DNA of 64,000 nt from JBKQVT01 sp963727245 (GTDB taxonomy: Bacteria > Planctomycetota > Planctomycetia > Pirellulales > Thermoguttaceae): assembly GCA_963727245.1 (NCBI GenBank), contig CAVSFO010000013.1, forward strand, positions 1 to 64,000, written 5' to 3'. Made by a program: the position numbers and the translations under genes. Below the pieces are notes generated by a model. The model was given only the letters and a program-made list of their open reading frames with translations. It was not told the origin of the DNA and made no database searches. This document shows positions 1 through 9,813 of this stretch, piece after piece (position 1 is the stretch's first letter; each line of letters begins with the position of its first letter).

Positions 1-1900
1 CACCGCCGTCGATCCCGCCGGTCGTCGACACCGCGATGGTCGCGTCGGCCTCGCCGCCGCCGTCCGGAGAGTATACCGTCACGCACTGCGGCCCGTCGGT
101 CGATGCGTAATCCGTCCCGCCCGTGGCCGTGCCGTCCACCGTCTGGTAATAGATCGTCGCCGCCGTCTGCCAAGGCGTGCCGGCCGCAAACTGGACCGCG
201 ATCTTGAAATTCGCCGCGTCCCCCTCGAAAACCAGGCCCGCGCCGTTCGTGTCGGTCTCCGTAATCGTCGCCGTCGGTGCTGCCGGCGCGGCGGGCTGGG
301 GAATCAGCCACGAGGTCACCGGCAGAAACGCATATGCCCCGTTGCCGTCGGTCACCATCACGCCCCCGTGGCCGAACTGCATCACGCCCAAAGTTTCACT
401 GTCAATCGACGCACTGGCCGCCAACGTACCCGTGCCGGTGGTCGGGTCGCCGATCTCGGGGCCAATCATCGGGCCGGGACCGGTGTCAAACGACTCGATC
501 CACTCGGCCGTGAGACTGGCGCCGGGGTCCCACGGCTCGCTGGCCGTGGCGGTGAACTGAATAGGCCCCGGGCCGGAGAACCCATCGGGCGAGTCGGGCT
601 CGTTGCTGACAATCGTCGGCCCCGGGTCCGTGACTGTCACGCTAGCGGCGTTTTCCGCGGACAGCGTCCGATTGTCGGCGGACGTCACCGTGACGCTGAT
701 CGTATAGGCCTCGCTGGCGGCAAGTCCCCCTTGGCCGGCCCGCGCGTAGCCTGTCACTAGGCTCACCGTGCCGGCCTTGGGATCGACCTGGTAGGTGTGC
801 GGGATGTTGAAGGTGGTGTCGCCCGCGGCAAAGGAGAAGTTTTCCGTGTCAGCCTGGCCGCCCGTTTCGGCGTCGCCCCAATGGACGGTGACGGTGAAGG
901 CGGCCCCATCAAGGTTGTTGACCGTGCCCGAGACGATGGCCACGCCGCCGCCGGAAATTTGCCCGAAGTTGTTGACGCCGACGTATGAAAGCGAAAGCTG
1001 CTGGCCAACGACGTTCACCGTTGTGCCCGACTGATTGCCCAGAAAATTGTCGTCGCCGCTATAGACGGCCGTGATCGTGTGGCCGCCCAAGGCTGCGTTC
1101 CAAGGGTCCAACGTCAGCGTCCACTGGTTCGGCAAAGGGCCGTCCAAGCCCAACGGAGTGCCACCATAAGTATAATACCCCGGGCCAAGGTCCGTCGAGC
1201 CGTCGTAAAACTCCACGCTGCCGGTCGGCGTGCCATAGCTGGCACTAATGGTCGCCGTCAGCGTAAGCGAATCGCCGTAGGTGATCTGGCCGGTGACGGC
1301 CGGCTCACTGTCCGTCACCGAAACCGACGTACTGCTGGTGGCCGCGTCGACCTCCTGATCGAGCGGGTCCGACGTGCTGCTGACGAAGACGGAATCGCCG
1401 CTGTACGTCGCGGCGATGTAATGGTCTTCCACGTCCAGGCCTGACACTTGCAGCGTGTAGACGCCGTTTGCGTACGTCCCCGTGCCCAGGTCGGTCCCCG
1501 TCGATTCATCGTAGAAGTCGACCGAGCCGGTCGGCGTGCCGTAGGCCGCGTAGGCTGAATTGACGGGGCTGACCGTGGCCGTGAATGTGGCCGAGTTTCC
1601 GTAGACGATATCGTTGTCGCTTGAGCCCAGCACCACGGTGGTCTCCACGGTGACGGTCCCGTTTCCGTCGGATCCCTGAATCTCCCCGCCGGCCAGGTCG
1701 ACCGGGCTGTCAGAAATGCTGCCCGTGACATTCAAGGTTCCGTCCTCGACCGCCGTCTGACCGCTGTAGGTGTTCGTGCCGGCCAGGGTAAGCGTGTCGC
1801 CGCCCAGCTTTGCCAGCGCGAGTTGTCCCGTGCCCACGTCCCGCAACACGCCCGAGAATAATGCAAGATCAAAGACTCCCGGCCCGTTTGTCTTCCTCCG
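1..1900 (-). pseudogene. Giant surface repeat protein, 5'-truncated, runs off the left edge
   Basis: An open minus-strand frame from about 1900 to the left edge encodes an extracellular repeat protein. In order it shows one autotransporter-associated beta-strand repeat (motif GDTLTLAGTNTYSGQT), two bacterial Ig-like domains of the Big_3_5 kind (GTPTGSVDFYD and GTPTGSVEFYD), a PKD/cadherin-like stretch, and the start of a Calx-beta-like domain at the edge (VDGTATGGTDYAS). No start codon, ribosome binding site or signal peptide precedes it: the frame simply passes into the 3' end of the upstream gene. It is therefore probably a 5'-deleted fragment, or joined to its real start by a frameshift that I cannot place. 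Its domain make-up matches the locus at 2626-6860, so the two are likely paralogues. Proteins of this type are usually cell-surface structural or adhesive proteins in planctomycetes; function here is inferred. Confidence 0.6.
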
Positions 1901-1929
1901 TCCCCTCGTAGAATCAGAATTTCCGTGCC

Positions 1930-2518
1930 CTACTTTCCCTCGGCGAGCACTCTCACGGTCATCTTGGCGATGTCGACGACCACAGGCGGCTGGTCCGGAA
2001 ACCGGGGATCCTTGCTGGTCCCACTCGGGTAAAGCTTGAGCGAGTCGTTGTCAAGAACTGCCCACCCGGTAAACCACAGGCGCATGCCGAAGTCGCACGG
2101 GAGCTTGCTGATGACTGCGCGGGGGCAGAAAGTCCTCAATGCTAAACGCCCTGCTCACGTTCCTATCGCGGTCATAGATTACCACGGCGTTCCGCGTGCG
2201 TCCCACCTCGTGCAGGTCATCTAGCGTGACGATAAAACGCCCGTCGTCAGTAACAAAAACGCGCTCCGGCGCCACGGGATTGCGCAACTCTAGTTGGCCC
2301 GCGTCAAGGAACGTGTCCTTTGCCGGAGCGAATTTGAAAGTCAACGCCTTCGCCCTCCGCTTGCCATCGCCAAATTTGATACGCACGATATGGTCGCCGT
2401 TATCCGAAACGGCTACTATCGCCCAGGGCTTCCTAGCAACGCCCTTGTCGGCCGCTGGAGTGCCGCTAGCAATCAACGCCGCCCAAAACGCGATCATTAG
2501 AAACAGCACGGTTCGCAT
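1930..2518 (-). CDS. Secreted hypothetical protein (one frameshift)
   Basis: The frame opens with a clear signal peptide (MRTVLFLMIAFWAALIASG..A) followed by about 170 residues I do not assign to a family. The first part (to about 2125) and the last part (KLPCDFGMRLWFTGWAVL... to the stop at 1930) lie in different frames. The shift falls in a CCCCCGCG run near 2125, where one extra or missing C would join them into about 195 residues. The mature part contains ERVFVTDDGRFIVTLDD, reminiscent of beta-propeller or WD-like blades, but one protein of this length would hold only part of a propeller. It is probably periplasmic. It lies between two surface-protein loci on the same strand. Function unknown. 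Confidence 0.6.
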
Positions 2519-2625
2519 GTTCTGCTCCTTTCAATCAAGGCACGGGCCCCCGGTCAACCGGACGGTCGCGGCGGGTTCATCTGTTTCAAGGCAACACGAC
2601 GGGTGCCGCCACGCCGTCGCCGGGA

Positions 2626-5600
2626 TCACTTTTTCTTCGGGAGATCCTTAAGAATCGCGTCGACAATTTCACTCGAAAACGTTTTTACCGCATTGTTATT
2701 CGCCGCGGTCGTTCCCGCCGGAAGCGCTGGAACATGGATGAACACCGCGTTCTGCAGCAGCGTCTTCGGTTTGTATCTCTCGTTGAGAAGGTCGTAGAAC
2801 ATCTCCTCGCATAGATAACCCCCGGCATTTTTCGACGTCTGGACGTTAAGGCCGAGTTGTTGCCTGAGAGTTCCCACGGGGAACTGGCCCAATCCTAAGA
2901 TCGCTTTCCCGCCCGGGATGATTTGAAGGCTGGTCGGCAGTTTACCCTCACCGTCCCGTATATTTAGGCGCGCGTTGCGGGCCACGGTCTCCACCGTAAA
3001 CTGTGTCGTGCCCTCGCCGAGGGCCAGCCACAACGTGATAGGCGTCTTCGTTTTCGCCAGGACCTTCTGGATCTGCTTCTCTGGCTGCCCCCACACGACC
3101 GGTACGTTTTGCACCTCCTGGATGTGGACGAGGCGGTTGTTCGCATTGTCCGCCGCGATCTGATCGGCAATAACCTCCGACGTGTTCACCCCGCGGTTGA
3201 CACCCGTCACCGGATTGGTGAACGGCGCGAATCCGCTGACGACCACGTTGGCCACCTGTTGTCCCGCGCCGATCGTGGCGGCCCTGCTCGTCGTTGCCAC
3301 GCCCTGCGCTGCCGGGCTCACCCCGCCGGCCAGGCCGCTCGGTTCCGTCGAGCCTAGCTCCACCGTAAGCGGGATCGTCTTGAACTCCGCGCAGGCAGGG
3401 CTGTTTGGGTCAACGCAGACCCAGAGCGTGTTGCTGTATTCCCCTGAGGTCGGCATGGCGTCGTAAACAAGGTTGCCGTCGGCGTCGGGAGTCAGTTGCT
3501 CGCCGCCCGTCTGGGCGGTCCAAAACTCCAGCCCCGCAACGCTCGGCAGGACCACGTAGCAATCGCCCTGGGCCGCAATGGACGCGGCAACGGTCGCGCT
3601 CAGGTCCAGCTCCTCGCGCGTGCCGTCGTAAGACACCGTGAACTCGTTCGACGAGCCGTCCGGCGAACTGATGCTCACCGTGGGATTGAACACGGGCGGC
3701 TCGATCAGGCCCGTGCCCGTGCCGTTGACGATGTTGAGCGTGGCGGGGCCGTCGTCAGCAACCGAGGGATCGCTCAGTTGCACGGTGAAGTTCAGGTCGC
3801 CGGCGGTCGCATTGCCGTCCGCGTCGGTATCGACGGTGAACGTTTGGCTCGTGTGGCCGGCCGAGAAATCGAGCGTGCCGGTTTTCGCCGTGTAATCCGT
3901 CCCGGCCAGGGCCGCGTCCGGCCCCGTTCCGTCCTGCGTCGCGTAGTCCACCGTGTACGACCAGCCCGATGGCGCGCCGGCGGGGCGCGAGCGTCACGGT
4001 AAATTGTTCCTGGCCGCCCGCGGCGGCCACCGCGTCGCCGATCGTCACCGTCGGCCGCAGGTCCGGATACCACATCCCCACCAGGCTGCCCAGGTTGCAG
4101 ACGCATGGCGTTATGTTCTCCGAGCGCAGATTCGTCATCATATATTCCTGCAAGGTCGCCTGGCCCGTGCCCGGCACGCCCCCGGGCCCGCCCTCCGAAC
4201 CCGGCACATTTTCATTATAATACCAGTCGCCCGACGCCGTAATGCTCACGCTGGTGGCCCCTGTCGGCACGGTCACCGGAATCGGCAGGTACCCGTCCAC
4301 GGGGTCCTCTCCGTTCGGCCCGTCGGTGCCGCTCGGCGCGAATTCAAAGTAGACGCACGCCGTCGCCGGCACGCTGCAATCTTCCGGCGGGGCGTTGTTC
4401 CACGCCAGTTGGACGTCGACCGAGCCCGAGTTGTCAGTCCATATCCACGAGTCATGGAATCCGAGATACAAGGTCGTGGTGCCCGAGGGAACAGCGAACG
4501 TGCCGCTGGGGCCGATATAAAACTCGCTGGCCGTGGGGTCCGCGGGGTTCGATTGGATGTTGTAGATGCTTGCCGTCGCGTAGGAACTGCCGCCGACGGT
4601 GTAGTCGTTGCTGGAGCTGAGAGTGAGCACGACCGTGTTGTTGCCGCCGGCCTGGTCCGCTATCGGAACGACCTGGACCGTGGCGCTGTTGCTGCCGGCC
4701 GGTATGACGACGTCGCCGCTGAGAAGCAGGTAGTCCACGCCGTTGGTGGCGCTGCCGCCCAAGGTGTACGGGACCAACAGCGGTTTGTCCAGCGTGGCGC
4801 CGTTGGCCATCGTGATCGTGAATGTGTCGGAGCGTTGCGTGACGCCCACGGTGGGCAAGTCGTTGTCGTCGATCGTCACCGTCGCGCTGGGGTAGTCCGG
4901 GTCGATGCTGTAATCGTCGCTGGGATCGAGAGTGACTACGGCGTCCACAGCCCCGCCGACCCTGCCCGCATCAAGGGGCGCGACCGGAATCGTGACTGCA
5001 TCGTCGCCCGCGGCAAACGTCACGCTGCCAATGAGCGGCTGGTAATCGGTCCCGCCCCGCGCGCTGCCGCCGGCCGTGTAGCCGACCGTCAAGGAGCCGC
5101 TCGTATCGCCGCTGCGGTAGAGCGTGAAATCGCCCGGGCCGCTGCTGCCCGCTTCCGACGTCGTGGGAGTGTCGGCAAAGATGTCAATCTCCGGCAGGTT
5201 CTCCGTCTCGCCCCTGACGCTGCCGCCCGCCCCCGCGTAGACCGAAACCCACGCCGTCACGCTCGGAGCGATCGTGATCGTGCCGTCGCTGCCGGGCGAA
5301 TAGACGTAAACGTTCGAGACCGACGTGAAGGGGGGGGACTGATTGGAATTGACGGTTATCGTAATGCTGCCGCTGGTGGGGTCCTGGGCTACCGCCACGT
5401 TGTTGTACCAGCCGCTGCCGGTGAAGACATAGACGTTTTCGTCGTCGGGGTTCTGAAAGACGGCCTGATAGTCGGCCAACGAGACACTGGCCGAGACGTT
5501 CCGCCCGGCTCGTTACGTAAACGTCGTCGTTGGTGTCCAGCACGGCCAGCAGGTAGCTGTCGGCGGCCCCCAACTCGCCGAAATCGGCGTCGAGCGTGAC

Positions 5601-6860
5601 GTTGTGGTCCCCGACCGTCAGGTCCGCGCCGGCGGCGTCATAAGTTTGCAGCAAGTCGGTCGGCGTGCAGCCGTCGGGCGAGCCGTAAATGCCGATCGTA
5701 AACGGCACCGCGTCGCCAACGCCGATCGTGTACTGGACCGAAAGCTCCCCCGAATCGTCCAGCGAAAAGCCATCGATCGTCAGGCTTACGGGCGTCGCCG
5801 GATTGACCTCGTGCTCGATCGCGTCCGAGCCGCTGGGCAAAAGGACTTCGGCGACGCTCCCGCGATAAAACGCGCTGATGCTGTGGTCCCCGACCGCCAT
5901 CTCCGCCGTGGTGAAAACGGCGTTTCCCGAGTCGTCCAGCGTGGCCGTGCCCAACACGGTGTTTCCATCCATGAAAACCACCAATCCGCTCGCCGGGCCG
6001 CCGCCGGAGAGCGTGACCGTCGCGGTGAAGGTGACCGGCTGGCCGACAATCCACGGGCTGTCGGTGGCCGTGAGCGTCGTGGTCGTGGCCGTCCCCATCG
6101 CCGTCGGCGCGTCGGGCCCATCCAATTGGCCCCCCTCGACCGTCACCGGGCTGACGATGCTGCCGCCGGCCGCGACAAAAAGCGTTCCCTCATCCAGCGT
6201 GGTCTCGCCGGTATAGGTGTTGGCGTTTGTGAGCGTCAGCGTGTCGTCGCCGGTCTTGTCAAGCGCCAGTTGCCCGGTGACGACGTCCTGCAAGACGCCG
6301 GCGAAGGTCGTGTCCGTATCGCTCAGCCCCGGCGTATCGTCCGCCCCGACCGTGAGTGTAGCGGTCGTCCAGGCCGCCGAGTTCTCCACGGTTCCGCTGC
6401 CCGAGAGCGTGTTGACTTCGTTATCAAAACCGTTCAGGTCGAGCATTGCGCCCGCGGCAACAGTCACGTCGGAATACGGGCTCAAGGCGTACTCCGCCCC
6501 GGCCGCGAGCACGCCGCCGATAATTTCCGTCGGGCCATTGTAGCTGTTCTCGCCGCCGAGGATGAACGTGCCCGCGCCGATCTTGTCGAGCGAAAGCGTG
6601 CCGCCGGAATTCTGGATCACGCCGTCGAACTCGCTGCTGGCGTCGCCGAAGCCGACCGTGAGCAGGGCCGTGCCCGTCGACGCGTCTATCGTCCCCGTGC
6701 CCGAAAGGGCGGCAAGCGTGAGATTAAAGCCGCCCAGGTCGAGCGTGCCGTCGTCGCCGACGGTCACGTTGGAATTCGGGCTAATCGCGCCGGCCGCCCC
6801 CGCCTGGAGCGTGCCGCCGGTAACGGTCGTCGGGCCGTTGATTCCGCTCGCGTCACCCAT
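2626..6860 (-). CDS. Surface repeat protein with C-terminal pyroglutamyl-peptidase-like domain (two frameshifts)
   Basis: Three adjacent minus-strand frames join into about 1,410 residues, with shifts near 5500 and 3985. Order: three autotransporter-associated beta-strand repeats (about 6860-6200), a Big_3_5 Ig-like domain (about 6110-5800), a CARDB-like stretch, at least three Calx-beta-like domains (NGVDYLLLSGDVVIPAG; TDYTAKTGTLDFSAG), then from about 3250 a domain resembling peptidase family C15. Evidence for C15 is the opening VVVSGFAPFTNP, Glu in VETVARNAR, Cys in GGYLCEEMFYDLL and His in FIHVPALP. Glu-to-Cys is 60 residues and Cys-to-His 25, against 63 and 24 in classical pyroglutamyl peptidase I. 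The frame is open upstream to 7076, but before 6860 it shows no recognisable protein and no signal peptide, so the 5' end is probably lost. Family C15 enzymes remove N-terminal pyroglutamate and are normally small cytosolic proteins; activity here is untested inference. Confidence 0.65.
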
Positions 6861-6971
6861 AATAGCGCCGACACATTGGGCCCCGTAACTTTCCCGAATT
6901 CTCCAGATTTGGTGACTGTCACCTTTTCCGGCCCGGGAGACACGACCGGAGGTTAAGACATCTTGTCTATC

Positions 6972-7005
6972 TTTCCAATACCGGACCCGTCCCGTTCCCC
7001 CGCCC
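6972..7005. repeat. CCAATAYCGGACCYGTCCCG repeat copy
   Basis: TTTCCAATACCGGACCCGTC followed by CCGTTCCCC closely matches the stretch at 54729-54760 (CCAATATCGGACCTGTCCCG). It looks like half of the palindromic element seen complete at 54672-54755. Confidence 0.4.
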
Positions 7006-7069
7006 TTTCTGCTGGTTCCCCCGCTGTTCTCCGCGTCCGTGGTCCCCAAAAACTCCATCGTCGGCGGAG

Positions 7070-7227
7070 AAGACAATTTTGCAGCGCGGCAACGAATTCC
7101 GTAGCAAGCGCAACCCGGCCTCCGTGACGCCCGTTCCGTGAACGTCCAACTCCTCCAACGATTGGAGCTTGGCGAGGGACGGAACGCCCTTGTCCGTTAC
7201 TCGGGTGCGATAATTCCGGGGACACAA
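7070..7227 (-). pseudogene. Leucine-rich-repeat protein remnant
   Basis: The frame contains one to one and a half LRR units of the planctomycete TDxGL type (VTDKGVPSLAKLQSLEELDVHGT, shown as VTDKGV and LEELDVHGTGVTEAGLRLL), ending in LPRCKIVF, as such proteins often do. Upstream it is cut by the inverted repeat of the RAYT element at 7212. Downstream it degenerates into repeat-derived sequence. It looks like the 3' scar of a larger LRR gene disrupted by the element. Confidence 0.5.
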
Positions 7228-7967
7228 TACTCATTATGGTAGTTTGCGAAGTTTCGACGGCCGGCCAGCTTTCTGTGGCCTAAGCACACGACCGACGATG
7301 TTTTCCAAACGCTCCAAAAACGTGGCGCTCCCCAACGGCCGACCGGTGCGGCTGTGCTCTTGCAAGTCCCGAACTTCCTCCTCACGCACGGCGCTATTCA
7401 AGAAAGCCTTCCAATCGCCGACCATCGCCAAAAGCGGAGTGACTTTAACCAAACGATTGTCGCGGCCCGACAAGTGCGCCCGTGCACTGCTCCAAGGCCA
7501 GTCCGCAGCGTCGGCCACAAGTCCCGCCCGCACAGGATTCAACTCCACATAGCGCGCGGCCGCCAGCAGATGGGGCTCGTCCATGACGAACGAAGCGAAC
7601 CGCCCTTGCCACAAGTAACCCCGCCATTTTTCGCGAAAGTTGATCCGCCGTGTGTAACGCCGGTGCGCCTCGCCGATCGCCCGCCGCAAGCCCACTTCGA
7701 CTGCGGGAACGGCAATCAAATGAACATGATTGGGCATCATCAAGCAATAGCTCCAAATCGCCGCTCCCTCTTCACGGCACCAATCGGCCATCAGTTCCAA
7801 ATAGGCCGCGTAGTCGCCATCGTTGAAAAACGTCTGTTGTCGGCGGTTCCCTCGCTGGGTGATGTGATGGGGCAAACCAGCAATGACCAACCGCGCCAAT
7901 CTCACCATGCCAGAAACTTATCGAATCCCTCCCATCTTGTAAATATTAGTATTGTGTCCCCGGAATT
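7212..7967. mobile_element. RAYT element bounded by perfect 20-bp inverted repeats
   Basis: AATTCCGGGGACACAATACT at 7212-7231 is repeated exactly, in reverse complement, at 7948-7967. Between them lies a single transposase-like gene (7234-7908). A third copy of the core (ATCCGGGGACACAATACT) stands alone at 9451-9468. The layout fits a REP-associated tyrosine transposase with its cognate REP/terminal sequences. The right repeat is followed by tandem GGAATTCCC. Confidence 0.75.
7234..7908 (-). CDS. REP-associated tyrosine transposase (Y1/HUH family)
   Basis: This 224-residue protein begins with the family signature (MVRLARLVIAGLPHHITQRG) and carries the HUH metal-binding motif in MPNHVHLI. The likely catalytic tyrosine is in ARYVELNPVRAGLV. 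These are hallmarks of the IS200/IS605-related RAYT family, whose members nick single-stranded DNA at REP palindromes. It is full length, without a frameshift, and lies just inside perfect inverted copies of AATTCCGGGGACACAATACT, the probable substrate. RAYTs are often domesticated single-copy genes that maintain dispersed REP elements. Substrate recognition is inferred from proximity only. Confidence 0.85.
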   Translation of the reverse strand: MVRLARLVIAGLPHHITQRGNRRQQTFFNDGDYAAYLELMADWCREEGAAIWSYCLMMPNHVHLIAVPAVEVGLRRAIGEAHRRYTRRINFREKWRGYLWQGRFASFVMDEPHLLAAARYVELNPVRAGLVADAADWPWSSARAHLSGRDNRLVKVTPLLAMVGDWKAFLNSAVREEEVRDLQEHSRTGRPLGSATFLERLENIVGRVLRPQKAGRPSKLRKLP

Positions 7968-7985
7968 CCCGGAATTCCCGGAAGG

Positions 7986-8633
7986 TCAGGCCCGACGGCG
8001 ATGCCAAGCGTAGGCCAGCAGGCTGAAGGCACCGATGCCCAGGAGGGCGAGGGTGGAGGGTTCGGGGACGGCCTGGAAACTCACGTGCAAGTCGTCCAGC
8101 ATTACGGAGTAACCGGTGTTATTTGTATGTCGATAAAGGGCCTCGAATCCCAAGGGATTGCCGACATCTGGCGAATTCATCGGTACTGAGTACCGTATAG
8201 TCCAAGGAGTCCAAGATCGAACTCCAGCTTGGGGCGTTGGTGCCGAAAGCGCAGTCTCTTGCGTAGGCGAGATGCCGGTCAGTCCAAACTCCGAGAAGGC
8301 AGCCAACGGGACCGAATTGTAGTAAGGGCTGTACCCCGGGCACATGGTCTCGATTGTCAAAGTGTAGAGCCCTGGGGTGACCGTGAGGTCGGAGAACGTC
8401 TTTTCGATTCCTACGGTGGCTGGCCTATCCCAACTGGATCCCCAGTACCAATAGCCGGCGCTAGCATTGAATCCCATCTGACCACTCCCGCCCCAACCAC
8501 CGCCGATTAGCGTCCACCCGTCGAATTGCTCAATTGGATCCGCGACAATCGTGCTCGCGATTAGATCTGAACCAGTGAAGCTTATTGACATGGCGGCGAC
8601 TGCGAACATTAGGTGCCTTATGGTAGCTCTCAT
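7986..8633 (-). CDS. PEP-CTERM sorting-domain protein
   Basis: A 215-residue protein with an N-terminal signal peptide (HLMFAVAAMSISFTGSDLIA) and a textbook C-terminal PEP-CTERM anchor: VPEPSTLALLGIGAFSLL, then a basic tail HRRRA. Such proteins are exported, then processed by an exosortase (EpsH/XrtA-like) that recognises the PEP motif, and often end up in exopolysaccharide or on the surface. The body of about 150 residues is Trp/Tyr/Gly-rich and beta-sandwich-like, with no family I can name. No exosortase gene is in this window. The right-hand RAYT repeat ends 18 bp from its stop codon. Confidence 0.85.
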   Translation of the reverse strand: MRATIRHLMFAVAAMSISFTGSDLIASTIVADPIEQFDGWTLIGGGWGGSGQMGFNASAGYWYWGSSWDRPATVGIEKTFSDLTVTPGLYTLTIETMCPGYSPYYNSVPLAAFSEFGLTGISPTQETALSAPTPQAGVRSWTPWTIRYSVPMNSPDVGNPLGFEALYRHTNNTGYSVMLDDLHVSFQAVPEPSTLALLGIGAFSLLAYAWHRRRA

Positions 8634-9010
8634 AACGCTGCCTCTAGTTTATGTGCAAACGTGAATGCGATGCGAACTGAGAAACAAGAACGAGCGAACA
8701 AGAATAGATGCCGGCTCGGAGAGTTTGCTCTTGCCCAGTTCGAAACTGGTGAAAAACGCGTGACGTGTGGCACGACGAACAGAGAATACGCGCAGCACCG
8801 AACCGTCAACAGCGTTGGAGAAAGGCCGGTCCGTCAACATGCTGTGCTGCCTCGTGTCAAATAAGAGAAAAACGCGAAGAAATTCAGTATAATGAGGGCT
8901 GCCGTCCCTGTCAACAAACGTTGTTGTATCGGGGGGCATGTAATGGCTGATGCCGACCGCATCTGCGTCCGGCTAGCGCCACTTTTCATTTGTTCGCTCT
9001 CTGTCCGTCT
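8634..9010. other. Intergenic region, no gene recognised
   Basis: This 377-bp stretch lies upstream of the PEP-CTERM gene and before the portal remnant. It is less GC-rich than its surroundings. I see no convincing ORF, RNA or repeat. The promoter of the PEP-CTERM gene should be in its left part, but no clear -35/-10 pair stands out. Confidence 0.4.
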
Positions 9011-9450
9011 CTTGGACGCCCTTCAACGTGGCCGCCGGCAATTCCTCGGGCTACAACTACGCCTCCGGCCGGCTGGATCACCAGACCTACTACAAGTCGA
9101 TCCGTGTGGACCAGGACCAGTTGGGACTGGTAGTGCTCGACCGCGTGCTGCGGGCCTGGCTCGACGAGGCGGTCCTGGTGAGCGACTTCCTGCCGCGCTG
9201 GATGCGGACGGCCGCCTTTCGCGATCTAAAGCACCAGTGGTTCTGGGACGGACAGGAACACGTCGATCCGGCCAAGGAGGCCAATGCCCAGGCGACGCGG
9301 CTGACCAGTTACACCACGAACCTGGCCTATGAATACGCCCGGCAAGGCCGCGACTGGGAAAGCGAGATCCGGCAGCGGGCCAAGGAACTCCAGTTAATGG
9401 AACAGTTGGGGTTGCCTTTGGCACAGCCTCAAGGGACTCCAGCCGGGTAA
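9011..9450 (+). pseudogene. Phage portal protein (lambda family), C-terminal fragment
   Basis: The frame reads TPFNVAAGNSSGYNYASGR, then DHQTYYKSIRVDQDQLGLVV and LDRVLRAWLDEAVL, a pattern typical of the lambda-type portal protein (gpB-like) C-terminal third. About 140 residues remain, against 450-530 for the family. There is no credible start: the frame opens with a GTG inside a conserved motif. A copy of the RAYT-type repeat begins 1 bp after the stop. This is a prophage scar; no other head or packaging gene is nearby. Confidence 0.7.
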
Positions 9451-9468
9451 ATCCGGGGACACAATACT
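9451..9468 (+). repeat. Solo copy of the RAYT terminal repeat
   Basis: ATCCGGGGACACAATACT matches the left end of the RAYT element at 7212-7231 in the same orientation, but has no transposase attached. It directly abuts the stop codon of the portal remnant. Confidence 0.7.
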
Positions 9469-9572
9469 AGTTTCACTGGATGTCGAAACGGGGAAATAGC
9501 TCCGCCCCCGTCGCGACTGCCACGCCTCATGCCCGCCTCCCTTCCATGCCTTCGCCTCCATCTGGCTATGCG

Positions 9573-9711
9573 TCATTCCTCATCCAGATCGGGATACTGC
9601 GGCGGAGACCCGCCGTGCCTCTCCAACACCTGGGGATACTCGCCCTTCTCGGGCTTGCCGTCCATCTGTTCTACCGTGATTTCGTGCCACCACGCAAGCC
9701 GTTTGATTAGG
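9573..9711 (-). pseudogene. C-terminal fragment of an unidentified protein
   Basis: Read on the minus strand the stretch gives LIKRLAWWHEITVEQ, then MDGKPEKGEYPQVL and ends PPQYPDLDEE followed by a stop. The composition looks like real protein, but only about 45 residues are present and no start codon is visible. The upstream part is replaced by TTAGGGAT-type repeats. I do not recognise the family. It may belong with the phage remnant next to it. Confidence 0.3.
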
Positions 9712-9800
9712 GATTTAGGGATTTAGGGATTACGGAAGGCGGAGGGCGAAAGGCGAAGCGCGGAGGGCGGAAGGTGAAAGGGGGAAGGTGGAAGACAGCC
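9712..9800. repeat. Heptanucleotide-period purine tract
   Basis: After TTAGGGAT-like units, the sequence runs in consecutive 7-bp units: GGAAGGC, GGAGGGC, GAAAGGC, GAAGCGC, GGAGGGC, GGAAGGT. It abuts one copy of the 775-bp inverted repeat. Non-coding. Confidence 0.7.
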
Positions 9801-9813
9801 CGGCCGGCAAAAC

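Noticed and set aside
1..7076. True type V autotransporters
   Set aside because: The beta-strand repeats are of the autotransporter-associated type, but there is no C-terminal beta-barrel; one locus ends in a peptidase-like domain instead.
7212..9468. Compound transposon carrying the PEP-CTERM gene between RAYT ends
   Set aside because: The solo end at 9451 has the same orientation as the left end, the wrong polarity for a simple compound element, and there is no target duplication.
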